From Cricetomys ansorgei (Eukaryota > Chordata > Mammalia > Rodentia > Nesomyidae): 64,000 bases of DNA. Below the pieces are notes generated by a model that was given only the letters and a program-made list of their open reading frames with translations, did not search any database and had not been told where the DNA came from. Made by a program: the position numbers and the translations under genes. Positions within the stretch are counted from its first letter, which is position 1; each line of letters starts with the position of its first letter. The stretch is from NCBI GenBank assembly GCA_026225945.1, contig JAMJFZ010001657.1, forward strand, positions 1,932,501 to 1,996,500, in the 5' to 3' direction. Positions 1-10,504 of this stretch are shown piece after piece.

Positions 1-129
1 TAATTCTCCATCAGCCTAGGCTCCTTTCCAATGCAGGGATGGGTGGGCTGTCCAACACCACCATTCTACAGAGGAGCTGGATCCAGGGTAAGAATGGAAG
101 AGGAAAGAAAAACTGCCACACCTGACCTT
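1..129. other. Unrecognised flank
   Basis: No repeat or gene is recognised before the minisatellite. Confidence 0.4.
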
Positions 130-303
130 GGGGAACCAAAACAAGGACCTACCAAGATAAGAGACCAAAACCAGGAGCTACCAAGACAGGGGGACCAAAA
201 CCAGGAGCTACCAAGACAGGGGGACCAAAACCAGGAGCTACCAAGACAGGGGGACCAAAACCAGGAGCTACCAAGACAGGGGGACCAAAACCAGGAGCTA
301 CCT
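130..303. repeat. 30-bp minisatellite, about 5.8 units
   Basis: The unit GACCAAAACCAGGAGCTACC plus AAGACAGGGG recurs almost identically from 161 to 303, preceded by a degenerate unit with a 1-bp insertion (130-160). Because 30 is a multiple of three, the array is open in one frame and would encode DQNQELPRQG repeats, but no gene context supports translation. Confidence 0.95.
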
Positions 304-595
304 ATAGACCTTTTAGTTTTATATTTCCTGTGACTAGATCAGAGGATGAATGTGTCCTAATGCCACAGCGAATGACACTGGGAAAGAACCGTCTCCACCT
401 GACATCTTTGACTGCTTGGCATGACAGGATGATCTTCTTGGTGCAAATGAACATTGGTATCTTCCTCAACAGCCTTTGGTACAGGGTTTGTTTACAAAGA
501 GAAAAAGTAGAAGGATTATAATACCAGACTTGGAATACAGGATGCTTATCTAGCATGCACAAGACCTAGATTTCACCCCAGCACCAAATAAAACT
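304..595. other. Unrecognised unique sequence
   Basis: No gene or familiar repeat seen between the minisatellite and the first B1-like SINE. Confidence 0.4.
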
Positions 596-706
596 AGTTA
601 TGGTTGCACACGCCTGTAATCCCAGCACTTGAGAGGTAGAGGCAGGAGGATTATAAATCAAGGTCATTCTTGGTACATAGTGAGTCTGAAGCCAATAAAA
701 GCAAAA
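596..706 (+). repeat. B1-like SINE
   Basis: CACGCCTGTAATCCCAGCAC, a GGCAGGAGGAT block and an A-rich tail read in sense orientation. A (GT)n array follows at 726-753. Confidence 0.75.
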
Positions 707-725
707 CAAAAAAAATATGCATATG

Positions 726-753
726 GTGTGTGTGTGTGTGTGTGTGTGTGTGT
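726..753. repeat. (GT)n microsatellite
   Basis: About 14 uninterrupted GT units downstream of a B1-like A tail. Confidence 0.95.
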
Positions 754-1205
754 TAGCTTGTTGGTAGGTGTCAGTGTGGAATTCGGTCTGTGAGGCATAA
801 CACCAAGAGAGCAAACTTCAGTGGCATGGTTTTAAGGCACTAATCTAGAACAAGGACAGAACAGTGGCATGGATCTTACCTTTAAGGGACTTACAATGTA
901 GCACAGGCAAGACTTGAATAAAATGTCTTAGCATATGCTGGGAAGTGATAACTAACACAGACTGTCTTTAAAAGGTTATGTGGTTTCAGAACTACTAAAT
1001 GACACAGCCTCTGTGGAAACTAGTATATAGTGGCTTCTTAGAAGGTTAATTACAGAATTATCACGTGATCAGGCAAGCCCACTTCTGCATATATATCCAA
1101 AGGGAAGCAGGAACTGCAGCAGATAGTTCTACTGCCATGGCAGTATTCTCAAATAGTCAGAGTGTAGGAGCAGCCCAAGTTTCCACCATTAGATGAATAG
1201 ATGAA
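754..1205. other. Unrecognised sequence between SINEs
   Basis: No coding potential or named repeat identified. Confidence 0.4.
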
Positions 1206-1390
1206 GGACTGGAGCGATGGCTCAGTGGTTAAGAGCACTTGCTGCTCTTCAGAGGACCTGGGTTCAGTTCCCAGCACCCATGTCAGGCTGTTCACAACTG
1301 ACTGTAACTCTAGCTCCCAGAGATCGGATACCCTCTTCTGACTTCCATGAATATTTGTGCATGAACACACATAGAGAAGGAGAGAGAAAG
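1206..1390 (+). repeat. B3 SINE (B2 superfamily)
   Basis: Starts GGACTGGAGCGATGGCTCAG with the tRNA-like GGTTAAGAGCACTTGC and GGGTTCAGTTCCCAGCACCC box, then the B3-specific TAACTC.AG.TCC body and an A/GA-rich tail. Confidence 0.85.
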
Positions 1391-1467
1391 AGACAGAGAC
1401 AGGGAGAAGAGGTAAAATGAAATAATCTTAGATAAATACATGAACAAATGCGATATACAATATTTTT

Positions 1468-1624
1468 TGTTTTTGTTTTGTTTTTTCAAGACAGGGTTTC
1501 TTTGTATAGTACTGGCTGTCCTGGAACTCACTCTGTAGACCAGGCTGGCCTCAAACTCACAGATATCCATCTGCCTCTGTCTTCCTATGCTGGGATTAAA
1601 GGTGTGTACCACTGCCACCTGGCT
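1468..1624 (-). repeat. B1 SINE
   Basis: T-rich tail, CAAGACAGGGTTTCTTTGTA, then GTAGACCAGGCTGGCCTC and GCTGGGATTAAAGGTGTG, all in antisense order. Confidence 0.92.
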
Positions 1625-1639
1625 TCTTTAATTCTTTTT

Positions 1640-1689
1640 TAAAAGATTTTTTGTATAATTTTTAAGTGTGGGTGTGTATGGGGGGCTGT

Positions 1690-1737
<48 letters not shown>

Positions 1738-1886
1738 TGCAGATGCCCATGGAGGATCATAGAGAAAGTTGGATCTCCTGGAACTGGAGATACAGGAGTT
1801 TGTGAACCATCCGGCCATGGATACTGAACTCCCACTTTCTGCCAAAGCAGTAATTGCTCTTAATTACTGAGACGTCTTTCTTCCCA
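1640..1886 (-). repeat. B3 SINE with internal (GT)n expansion
   Basis: CCTGGAACTGGAGATACAGG and TTGCTCTTAATTACTGAG show an antisense B3 element. A (GT)n array of about 45 bp (1691-1735) sits in its tail-proximal part. Confidence 0.8.
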
Positions 1887-2398
1887 AAGAAGGAAAACCT
1901 ATTTCTAATATGTGCTAGAACATGGGTGGACATTGAGATTATGCTGGGTGAAATAAGCCAAAAGAGACGAACACTGCATTTTTCTGGTTATGTGAGAGAT
2001 CTAAAGAATTCTAGTACAGAAACAAAGTAGACAGGAGTTGTCTGGGGCTGTGTTAAGGCAATGTGCAAAGTCAGAGCTGAACAGGATGAGAACATTCTGG
2101 AGGTGGTAGATAGTCGCCGAAGATGTGAATGTACGAAATGCCGCTCAACTACACAGTTAAAAAGTGGGCAGGATGCTAACTTTCCTGTAAAGTGTAGATT
2201 ATCACATTTTAAAAATCTTTATGGAAGAGGAACACTGAGCTGTGCCTGAGAAGATCAAGGAGTTTCAACATTTAGAGAAGAAGAGGGCAGATTAGAGCTT
2301 GTGGGGATCAGGACAAAGGGAGCCAAAAATGAAGAAGCCTCCATAAGCTGGCCCACTGAGTAGTTTGAGTTTCCTCCAACAGAAGATTCAGGAAGGTG
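1887..2398. other. Unrecognised sequence
   Basis: No gene seen. A 62-codon open frame at 2061-2249 has no features of a real exon. Confidence 0.4.
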
Positions 2399-2545
2399 GT
2401 CAGCTATGGTGGTGTACCTTTAATACCAATGTTAGGGAAACAGAGGAAGGTGGATCTCTAAGTTTGAGGCCAGCCTGATCTATATAGATCCAAGAGAGTT
2501 CCAAGCCAGCCAGGGCTACAATAGTAAGATCTATCTCAAAGGTTT
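2399..2545 (+). repeat. B1 SINE
   Basis: GGTGGTGTACCTTTAATACC, GAGGCCAGCCTGATCTATAT and a CTATCTCAAA end, all in sense order. Confidence 0.85.
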
Positions 2546-2905
2546 TCAGGGGGATGAGGCCAGGCAGCTGTTGAACCTAGGCAATGGGGGACCTTGAAGG
2601 AGGGACTAAGGCAGTTTTGCTCTCACTCTCTCGGCAGACACCCAGCATTTCCACAGTGTTCCCCAGAACACTAGCCATGAGAGAGATACTCTACAAAGAT
2701 ACCGAATAGGTTTGACAAAGGTAAACTAGCCTTCCCTATTTGCAATGAACATTTGCTTATCACAGATAAACCCAAGCATGAAAAATCTTGCCATGTTTTG
2801 CTTAAACTAATGTTGCCCTAATTTTCACAATACCTATTAGCACCCTACATTGTGACAAATGCCTCTCTAGGGAAAGGGGCAGTTGGATAGATTTTGTTTT
2901 GTTGT
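2546..2905. other. Unrecognised sequence
   Basis: No gene or familiar repeat seen. Confidence 0.4.
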
Positions 2906-3105
2906 TAAAGTTTTATGTGTAGGAGTGTTTGCCTATCTATATTTATTATACTATGTACATGCAATGTCTGATGAGGCCAGAAGAAGGCACTGGATTCCCC
3001 TGAAGTTACAGATTGTGAGCCACCACATGGGTGCCTAGAAATGAAACCTGTCCCTCTAGAAGAGCAGACCGTGCTCTTAACGTCTGACCCATATCTCTAG
3101 CCCCT
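2906..3105 (-). repeat. B3 SINE
   Basis: GAGGCCAGAAGAAGGCACTGG, CCCCTGAAGTTACAGATTGTG, then AGAGCAGACCGTGCTCTTAA, an antisense B3 order. Confidence 0.85.
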
Positions 3106-3167
3106 AGATATGTTTTTCCATATCACATTTTATTGCAGTGTGATAAGTTTCATATAGACTTATAAAT

Positions 3168-3262
3168 TTTTTTATTGTGTGCATGTGTGGAGCACTTGAG
3201 CACACATTGGCTTAAGCATGCCCATGTGTAGAGGTCAAAGGATAACTTGAACATGCATTAAG
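3168..3262 (-). repeat. B3A-like SINE fragment
   Basis: TGTGTAGAGGTCAAAGGATAACTTG matches the middle of an antisense B3A element; the rest is missing or diverged. Confidence 0.5.
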
Positions 3263-3588
3263 TCCTAGGTCCAAGGACACAGAGAATGACACCCTCTGAT
3301 AACTTTTATGTGACCATCACAGAGAAGAGGCTGGAGAGCTTAGCTTGGCGTTCTGAGGTTGGAGAGCATGAAGCAGGCATCTCCCCAGCTCTGGTGATGG
3401 CCTCAGGGCAGATGGCACCACAGAGCCGGTCAAGAAGAACTGTTTGAGGGAAAAGCTAGATTTGCCCATTATAATCCATTTTTGTCAGAACTAATCCATT
3501 CCCAGGAGACCTGGCCTACTCCTATGAGACGGCCCAAATCCGTTCTTGAGGTGGGAGTACCATGGCCTAATTACATTGTTTGTGCAGT
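3263..3588. other. Unrecognised sequence
   Basis: No gene or recognisable repeat. Confidence 0.4.
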
Positions 3589-3700
3589 TTTTTTGTCTTG
3601 GTTTCGTTTCAGATTTTTGAGACAGGCTGTCAGCATGTAACCCTGGCTGTCCTGGAACCTTTAGCAATCCACCTGCTTCTACTGTTGGAGCACAGGAGCA
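3589..3700 (-). repeat. Degenerate B1 SINE
   Basis: TTTTTGAGACAGGCTGTC and CCTGGCTGTCCTGGAACC are followed by a diverged 3' part. Confidence 0.65.
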
Positions 3701-3996
3701 AGGGTCCTCTGTCATTAAGCTGTCTGGTGCAGGTCCTTAAGGTACACACTGGTCATGGTCACAGTGGAGCACACAGCTCCTCCTGTGCACAAGGAGACTC
3801 AGGAATTAGCTCTTCCAAGGCATCCTTGGTTTCCTCTGTGAGCTGTGTCTCCTAGCTGAGTGACTTCTTCCACAGCCCCAATCAGAGTTAGAACTGGAGC
3901 ATCCTCAGCCCCCTTCACTTCCCCTCACTCTGAGCGATCAGCTCAGCAAGCATTGATGGCTGACCCACACTCCCGATGGGTCTAAATCAGTGATAA

Positions 3997-4115
3997 TTAG
4001 CTAGACGTGGTGGTGCATACATATAGTCCCAGCTATTGGAGGGTTGCAGTTTCAAGCCTAGCCTGGCCACTATAACGAGACCTGATCTCAAAAACCACAC
4101 ACACACACACACACA
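3997..4115 (+). repeat. B1-like SINE plus (CA)n tail
   Basis: AGACGTGGTGGTGCATACATATAGTCCCAGCTA and ACCTGATCTCAAAAACC mark a sense B1-like copy whose tail has become (CA)n at 4096-4115. Confidence 0.75.
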
Positions 4116-4280
4116 TACACCTAGTGTGCCCCTGCTAGTGTGGTGAGGGAAAGCTCTTCTGCTTCTACCCCTTGGCATACAGAATTGTCCTTCACTGTGA
4201 CGCTGTGCTGCATACACCTCTTCCCCTCAGGGAGCTCCCTCTGAGCCAGCATTACAGTTGCTCCTTTCCAAAGTCACTTC

Positions 4281-4490
4281 AAGGGACTGGAGAGAGGGCT
4301 CAGCAGTTAAGAGCACTTGTTCTTGTAGAGGCCCTGGGTTCCATTTCCAGAACCCACATGGTAGGTTGCTCATACATATCTGGGATTCCAGGCCCAGGAG
4401 ATCTGACACCCTCTTCTGACCTCCACAGGCACCAGGAACACATGTGATGCACATACATACCAGCAGACCAAACATCATAAACAAAAAAAT
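4281..4490 (+). repeat. B3 SINE
   Basis: GGACTGGAGAGAGGGCTCAG, TTAAGAGCACTTG and CACCCTCTTCTGACCTCCAC in sense order, ending in an A-rich tail. Confidence 0.9.
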
Positions 4491-4716
4491 TGAAAAAAAT
4501 AATCGTTTTAAAACCCCACTTCAGGATTCAGCAGGGACAGACGGTGGAGTATGTGACAGAATTGGCGAATCTCCATCATGACTGTGAGGAGCCCTTAGTC
4601 ACATGTTTTGGTCTCTTCGGGCTCCATTAGGACCAAGGGCAGAAGTGTTAATATAGAATGGAAACAGATTTTGACTGAATATTGTCCATGCTACAAAATG
4701 CAAAACATTTCGTCAC

Positions 4717-4755
4717 TTTCTTCCTTCCTTCCTTCCTTCCTTCCTTCCTTCCTTC

Positions 4756-4794
<39 letters not shown>

Positions 4795-4829
4795 TTTCCT
4801 TCCTCCCTTCCTTCCTTCCTTCCTTCATT
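4717..4829. repeat. (TTCC)n-(TTTC)n-(TTCC)n polypyrimidine array
   Basis: About 113 bp of nearly pure pyrimidine made of TTCC and TTTC tetranucleotides. Confidence 0.97.
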
Positions 4830-4840
4830 CATTCCTCTTT

Positions 4841-4982
4841 TATTTTTTTGAGGCAGGGTGTCACATAGCCCAGGCCAGCCTCAGACTCACTACATAGCAG
4901 AGCATGACCTTGAACTTCTGATCCTCCCTACCACCATCTCCCAAGTCCTGGGCATGCAGGTGTACTCCATCACACCTGATAT
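4841..4982 (-). repeat. B1-like SINE
   Basis: TTTTTTGAGGCAGGGTGTCA, CCAGGCCAGCCTCAGACTCA and a diverged GGTGTACTCCATCACACCTG end. Confidence 0.7.
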
Positions 4983-5499
4983 CTGTGGTGTATCAAAGCC
5001 AGGGCTTTGTGCATGCCCCAACATTCACCCTTCAAATTGAGCTGTTTCTATTCCTCTCTTCTCACTGGACTGCGGAAGAAAGCCTTCACAAGCCATAGAG
5101 ACCCGGCTTTGTTCGTCTGTTTTGTATCTATGATCCTGTGCTCAGTACAAGAACTGAAATTGAGGCTATTCTGGCCTAAGTCTGATCACTGTTTCTGATC
5201 ACTGTCCGGCATCCACAACGTGCTATAATTGGATACCACAGCCTAGGTAATTTTTAAAGACTACAGATTTAGTGACTCAGTGGTAGCATGAATAGTTAGC
5301 ATCTATGACTTCCTGGATTCAACTCAGAGAAAGATAGAGGCAGAGAGACAGAGATTTACTTATCTCACAACGCTGAAGACCAGGCAGTCCAAGGTCAAGG
5401 GGTATGCATATCATGGGGTTTCTCATGGTTCCTCATAACACGATGGAAAGCAGAAATGGCTTTTTACATCTATACTATTTTCTTTTTTAAATAAATAAT
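4983..5499. other. Unrecognised sequence
   Basis: Contains an ID-like word near 5270-5330 but no confident element and no gene. Confidence 0.4.
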
Positions 5500-5660
5500 T
5501 TACATTTATCCATTTATTTTGTGTGTTTGTGCATGCATATGTGGAAGTCAGAGAACAATTTTAGGTATTGGTTCTCTCCTTCTATTATGCGGGGCCCAGG
5601 ATTAGAACTGGAGTCATCAGGCTTGGTGGCAAGCACCATCACCTGCTGAGCCAACCCTCC
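5500..5660 (-). repeat. B3A SINE
   Basis: GAAGTCAGAGAACAATTTTAGG, TTGGTTCTCTCCTTCTA and CTGCTGAGCCAACCCTCC, an antisense B3A order. Confidence 0.85.
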
Positions 5661-5690
5661 TTTCTTTAAAAAAAAAAAAAGTTGCAAGGT

Positions 5691-5838
5691 AGTTGTGGTA
5701 ATGCATGCCTTCAATCCCAGCTCTCAGTAGGCAGGTGGATCACTTTGAATTCTAGGCTAGCCTTGTCTACATAATAAATTCCAGGCCAGTCAAGCTACAT
5801 AGACAAATCTTGTCACAAAACAAACAAGCAAACAAAAG
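5691..5838 (+). repeat. B1 SINE
   Basis: GTAATGCATGCCTTCAATCC, CAGTAGGCAGGTGGATCA and a CAAA-rich tail, in sense order. Confidence 0.8.
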
Positions 5839-5839
5839 T

Positions 5840-5992
5840 TATTTATTTATTGTTGTGTGCACATGTGTACATGGGCACGCATGCCACATGGCACATGTAT
5901 GAGGTCAGAGAACAGCATGTGTAGTCAGTTCTCCCCTCCCATGGATTGGCAAGCACCTTATTTACCTTCTGTGCTATCTTGTCAACCCTCTT
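5840..5992 (-). repeat. B3A SINE
   Basis: TGAGGTCAGAGAACAGCATG and CAGTTCTCCCCTCCCATGG, diverged, antisense; it abuts the preceding B1 tail. Confidence 0.75.
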
Positions 5993-6515
5993 TTCTTTCC
6001 TTTTATTTTATATATGATCCCAGCTCCCCCTGATCCTAGTCAAAATCATTTTCTAGTTATCAATAGCAGAGTCTATAAGCTCCTTCTGGCCCAAACTCAT
6101 ATGAATTAAGAGCTAGAAATCCATTCAGACAGTAGGTTCAGCTTTTCCTTGTTGAGGTCTAGCTACCTGTGGGGCAGCAGATATCCCTGGGTTGCAGAGA
6201 ACCATGACCCATCTCTCCTTTCCAACAGTTCCCATTGCCTTTTCACAGTTCACTCCTGCTGCTTTGCAGCGCTGGGGTCTAAATTATTCACAGAGGATAA
6301 AACGTCTATTTTGGGGTAATTCCTATCACATTTCATGGTGACTGCTTCCATTTTTAAAATAGCCTCAAGTGTGACTATTAATCAGGATATCATTAAAAAT
6401 AATGTGTCAGGATGGCATTCATTTCTGCACCACAAATGATGTCACCAGCATTGAATTCCTGAACAATGGGACATTCACCAGCTGCAGCAGGACTCCAGGT
6501 AAGGGGCTTCCAGAG
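5993..6515. other. Unrecognised sequence before LTR copy A
   Basis: No gene seen. Confidence 0.4.
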
Positions 6516-6521
6516 GGCGAG

Positions 6522-6859
6522 TGTAGCAGTACACCTATAGTGGGCTTAGCAAGGAAGACACAGAGACATTTTCATAGATATAAACCCTGCCAGTCCTCAG
6601 CAGAGAGAACCACTATCGTGGCAAGAGCCATACTGGACAGTGGAATCCTGAGCATCTCATCTCAGGGGTTTTTATTGCTACCTAAGCACTTCAGGTGTTC
6701 AGTCGATCCCATGTGCAGATCATGAGCAATCAAACATCTTTTACATAAAGCCAACACCTGCACCTGCAGGCAATACAAATGCCAAGGCCTAGGCAACACT
6801 TTTCCTAACATTGCACAAAACAACCATTTTAAACATAACTAAAAATAACTTCTGCATCA
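6522..6859 (-). mobile_element. Solo LTR, copy A of a three-member family
   Basis: 338 bp aligning throughout with copies at 10588 and 20490. The minus strand begins TG (TGATGCAGAAG) and ends CA, with CAATAAAAAC internally. Flanking hexamers GGCGAG (6516) and GGTGCG (6860) agree at 4 of 6 positions, as expected of a decayed 6-bp target duplication. Family name not assigned; the 6-bp duplication suggests an ERV2-type LTR. Orientation rests on reading CAATAAAAAC as the polyadenylation signal. Confidence 0.72.
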
Positions 6860-7032
6860 GGTGCGTGTGCCCTTCATCTTTCCAACACTGAGCTGCTGGG
6901 AAGTTTGTGACAAGAGAGAAGGCAGCAAATGTTTGTGGGATTGGCTTTAAAATTCACACATTCCCATATCCAGGACCCTGTTGTGGAAGAATGTGGCTCT
7001 CTGTGACACCATGCTCCAAGGTAAGGAATGCT

Positions 7033-7312
7033 GCGTTGTTGGGAAATAGCTCAGTGGGTAAAACTGCTTGCTGTGAACACAAGAGGACCTGAGTTCAAAT
7101 TCCCAGCACCCAGGTAAAAGCTGCACTCGGCTGCGTGTGCTTCTAACCCTATCATTTTGGGAAGTACACAGCAAGATCCTGGGAACTCTCTGGCTAGTTA
7201 GCTGAGCTGAAATGTAAGAAAACTGTACCATGAATTAAGACGAAGAGCAATAGGGGATCCCCAATGTCCTTCTCTAGTCTCTGTATGCACACCCCCACAC
7301 ATGCACAAGAAA
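7033..7312 (+). repeat. B4-type (tRNA-like head + B1-like) SINE
   Basis: GGGAAATAGCTCAGTGGGTAAAACTGCTTGC, GAGTTCAAATTCCCAGCACCC, then a diverged body and a CACACCCCCACACATGCAC end. Confidence 0.75.
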
Positions 7313-7378
7313 TGCTTCCTAGTATCTTAAATGTGTCTTTAGGAATCCATTATTGCTTTAAAAAAGCAACTTTTTTGT

Positions 7379-7603
7379 TTTTTAAGATTTGCTTAGTTTA
7401 TGTGTATGAATGCTTTGCCTGCATGTATGTGTGTGCAACGTGTGCATGCTTGGTGCCTGTGGACATCAGAGAAGGTCATCGGATCACCTGGAACTAAAGT
7501 TACAGATGATTTCTGAGCCACCATGTGGGTGCTGGGAACCAAACCACCGTCCTCTGTAAGAGCACCAAGTGTTCTTAATCACTGAGCCATCTCTCCATTC
7601 CCA
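7379..7603 (-). repeat. B3 SINE
   Basis: TTATGTGTATGAATGCTTTGCC, CACCTGGAACTAAAGTTACAG and TTCTTAATCACTGAGCCATC, antisense. Confidence 0.9.
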
Positions 7604-7936
7604 GCGTATTGCTTTTTAAGCATGTATATTTCTATTATTACCCTCTTGCAGCTCTCAGACTCATCAGTTTCAGACATTCATTACTCAAGGCATGAGAGTG
7701 TACCTCATTTCCAACGATTATAAATCTGTTTCTGTTAGAGATGGAGCTGCCCCGTCCAGACTTGGTAAAAATCGATATCAATGTTGCTTATCTATTTCTA
7801 CTTTTCTCTGACACGAACATTCCTTTTTTTTGGTTGGATTTTAAAGAAGATTCTCATGCAATTTTAAGTAATAAAAGAGTATCCCCAGTAATTAATTTCT
7901 GCAATTCCCATCTAACGATTAAGTAATTAATCTTTC

Positions 7937-7942
<6 letters not shown>
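7604..7942. other. Unrecognised sequence
   Basis: AT-rich; no gene or named repeat. Confidence 0.4.

Positions 7943-8023
<81 letters not shown>
7943..8023. repeat. (CT)n-(GT)n compound microsatellite
   Basis: About 34 bp of CT followed directly by about 46 bp of GT. Confidence 0.97.
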
Positions 8024-8024
<1 letters not shown>

Positions 8025-8039
8025 CTGTTGTCTGTCTGT

Positions 8040-8332
8040 GGTATGTGCCTGTGTGTTCACATGTGGAGGCCAGAGGTTCATGGTCTCTTCCCCTACTGTC
8101 TCCACTTTATTCTTTGAGACAGTCTCTCACTGAAGCTGGTACTCGCTGATTAGCTAGACTGGCTAGCCAGGGAACTCCAAGACCTTCCTCTCTCTGCTCT
8201 TCCTACCAGGGCTTGAGTTACAAGTCTTTGCATGACCACACTGAGATTTTACATAGACACTGGGGCTCCAAACTCAGGTCCTTACGTTTGAGCAGTGAGC
8301 ATTTGACCTACTGAGCCATCTGTCCAAGCCCA
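8040..8332 (-). repeat. B4-type SINE
   Basis: GTTCACATGTGGAGGCCAGAGG, CTTTGAGACAGTCTCTCACTGAAGC and CCTACTGAGCCATCTGTCC give the antisense composite order. Confidence 0.8.
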
Positions 8333-8671
8333 GTACTTCTGCACTGTGTCAGCATAGGGATCCATAAGCATGCCAGTAACTGCTCACAAGGTCCAAAATA
8401 TACTTGAAAATCACTAAGTCATAAAATGTAAGAGGTATCACAGCATGGAAACAAGATCCGAATCTTTTGAGTTGGAAAAATTAGATATAACCCCTCTTTC
8501 TGGTACTCAGCTGTGATAGTGGCTGAGTTATTTTTCTTACTGGATAAACTCCAATAATAATTCCAAGATGTCAAGGTTGCTGAGGGTCACATGCTGTGAT
8601 GTATATAAAGGGCTGGTCAATAACTAAGATTCAATAACTCTGGGTATTTTTAAAAAGATGGTTAAGTATGA
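8333..8671. other. Unrecognised sequence
   Basis: No gene seen before the TG-rich array. Confidence 0.4.
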
Positions 8672-9156
8672 TGTGTGTGTGAGATGTGTGTGTGTGTGTG
8701 TGTGTGATATTTGTATGGTATGGTGTGTTCGTGTGTGTGGTACGTGTGTGGTGTAGTGTGTATGATGTGTGTGTATGGTGTATGTGGTATGTGTGGTGTG
8801 TATGGAGGGTGTGTGTATGTGTGTATGTATATGGTGTGGGGGGGTGTATGTGTGTGATGTGTGTATGATATATGTGGTATGTGTGGTGTGTATGGAGGGT
8901 GTGTGTATGTGTGTATATATATGGTGTGGGGGGGTGTATGTGTGTGATGTGTGTATGATATATGTGGTATGTGTGGTGTGTATGGGGTGTGTGTATGTGT
9001 GTAGGTATGTATATGGTGTGGGGGGGTGTATGTGTGTGATGTGTGTATGATATATGTGGTATGTGTGGTGTGTATGGGGGTGTGTGTATATTTGTGTGGT
9101 GTGGGATGGGGTGTATGTGTGTAATGTATGTGCATGGTATATGTGGTATATGTGGT

Positions 9157-9195
<39 letters not shown>
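8672..9195. repeat. TG-rich array with a ~90-bp higher-order repeat
   Basis: Beyond the dinucleotide background, a block starting GATGTGTGTATG, continuing ATATGTGGTATGTGTGGTG, and containing GGTGTGGGGGGGTGTATG recurs with starts at 8764, 8856, 8946, 9038 and a degenerate fifth at about 9123, so periods of 92, 90, 92 and 85 bp. The array ends in pure (GT)n at about 9161-9195. Long open frames on both strands are artefacts of the period. Confidence 0.93.
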
Positions 9196-9196
<1 letters not shown>

Positions 9197-9204
9197 TATG
9201 TGTG

Positions 9205-9243
9205 TAGTAGTAGAAGAAGAAGAAAAGGAAGAAGGAGAAAGAG
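9205..9243. repeat. Short GAA-rich purine tract
   Basis: AGAAGAAGAAAAGGAAGAAGG-type sequence directly after the TG array. Confidence 0.8.
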
Positions 9244-10204
9244 TTCCCTTGAAAATGACTTTTTTATTGAACAGAATTACCTTTATTGAAAAAGATAGAA
9301 TCACCTTCTTTCCTAAGGATGCTATGCTGTAGACTAACAATGTACATTGGCCCAAACTTGGAGTACTGCAAGCATTATTTTTAACTATCAATAAGCCATC
9401 AAAAAATATGCATTGCCTAAATTATATCTTCAAACTAAGATCTCTGCAAGTTATCCACAGTGTGCAAAGAGATTGGCAGCCGTGGGCTGCTTCCTGCCTC
9501 ACTTGCCAGAGCTTGGGGACAAATAAGAGTGCCTCAGAACACCAGATGACTCCCCAGATCGCCTGCCTCCTGTGCTGGGTGTAAGCCCCAGTGGCTTCTT
9601 GTAATCTCTGGGCTAGGAAACAACACCCGTGAGTCTGCTCTTCAGCATGGGCCACAGTAACTTTAAATACAAGACAGCGCTTCACAATCAAACAAACCCA
9701 GATGGACAACTCTCCCCAAGCCAGTGCTACACCCAGAACACAGATTTCTAAAGGAAAAAAACAGCCAAGACAGCCATGAAACCAAAAACAACGAGGGAAC
9801 AAAGAGTCCCAGACACTAGAAGGTCACTGATCATTCTGCTACCCAGAACTAGGCAGCACATTTGCAGTGGGAGGGTAGACATGCCATAGGGAAGGACTGT
9901 GACCTAAAGGCCAAAGACTGGGAGGTGCTCCAGGTTAGTGGGGTCAACAGAGATAGTCCGCAGTAGAGAGGACTGTGCTCCCTCACAGTCCAATCCACCT
10001 TCCCTCTGTCCCAACAAACACATATAAGGCACCATGAGGCCCCCTTTGCCTACCAGGCAGGACACACGCAGGCATGGACAGTCTAAGATGTTCTTTCCCC
10101 TGAGACACTGCAGCCCCAGCCTCCTGTCAGTCTGGCCCACTGTTAAGTATGGCCTTCTACTTATACTTGCCAGGGGCTCACAGTTAAACCACGACGTGTC
10201 TGTT
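9244..10204. other. 961-bp SINE-free block with minus-strand AATAAA pair at its left edge
   Basis: No SINE, L1 or simple array recognised. Two TTTATT words at the left edge (about 9256 and 9281) read CAATAAA on the minus strand, as at the 3' end of a transcript entering from the right. The longest minus-strand frame is 126 codons (9422-9802) and has no recognisable domain. Unknown. Confidence 0.4.
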
Positions 10205-10405
10205 GGCCAAACTTTTTTTTGTTGGTTGGTTTTGAGACTGGTCTTGAACTCACTTCAGCCAAAAATAACCTTAAACTTCTAATCCTCCTGTCTCAGACTC
10301 TTGAGTGTTGGGATTACAGTCATGTGCTGGTTTATTTTGTTCTAAGGATCAAACCTAGGACTTTGTGCATGTTAGACAAACTATATCCACATGCCCACTG
10401 TGTTG
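10205..10405 (-). repeat. B1-ID composite (B4-type) SINE
   Basis: TTTTGAGACTGGTCTTGAACTC, GTTGGGATTACAGTCATGTGC, then an ID-like AGGACTTTGTGCATGTTAGAC segment. Confidence 0.75.
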
Positions 10406-10504
10406 TATTTGTTTTTATTGGATGAAGGACTTATTTAGGCTTATGGCTTGAGGGAATACAGTCCTTATGGCAGGGAAGGTATGGAGGCAGGACATCATTT
10501 TCAA

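Noticed and set aside
31..333. 100-codon frame encoding DQNQELPRQG repeats
   Set aside because: Explained by a 30-bp minisatellite; no promoter, splice sites or flanking coding sequence.
8624..9391. 255-codon minus-strand frame rich in His/Thr/Tyr
   Set aside because: Produced entirely by the ~90-bp TG-rich repeat, whose mostly multiple-of-three period keeps frames open.
9422..9802. 126-codon minus-strand frame in the repeat-free block
   Set aside because: Cys/Trp-rich with no recognisable domain; length is unremarkable for this base composition. The non-coding 3'-end idea is kept instead.
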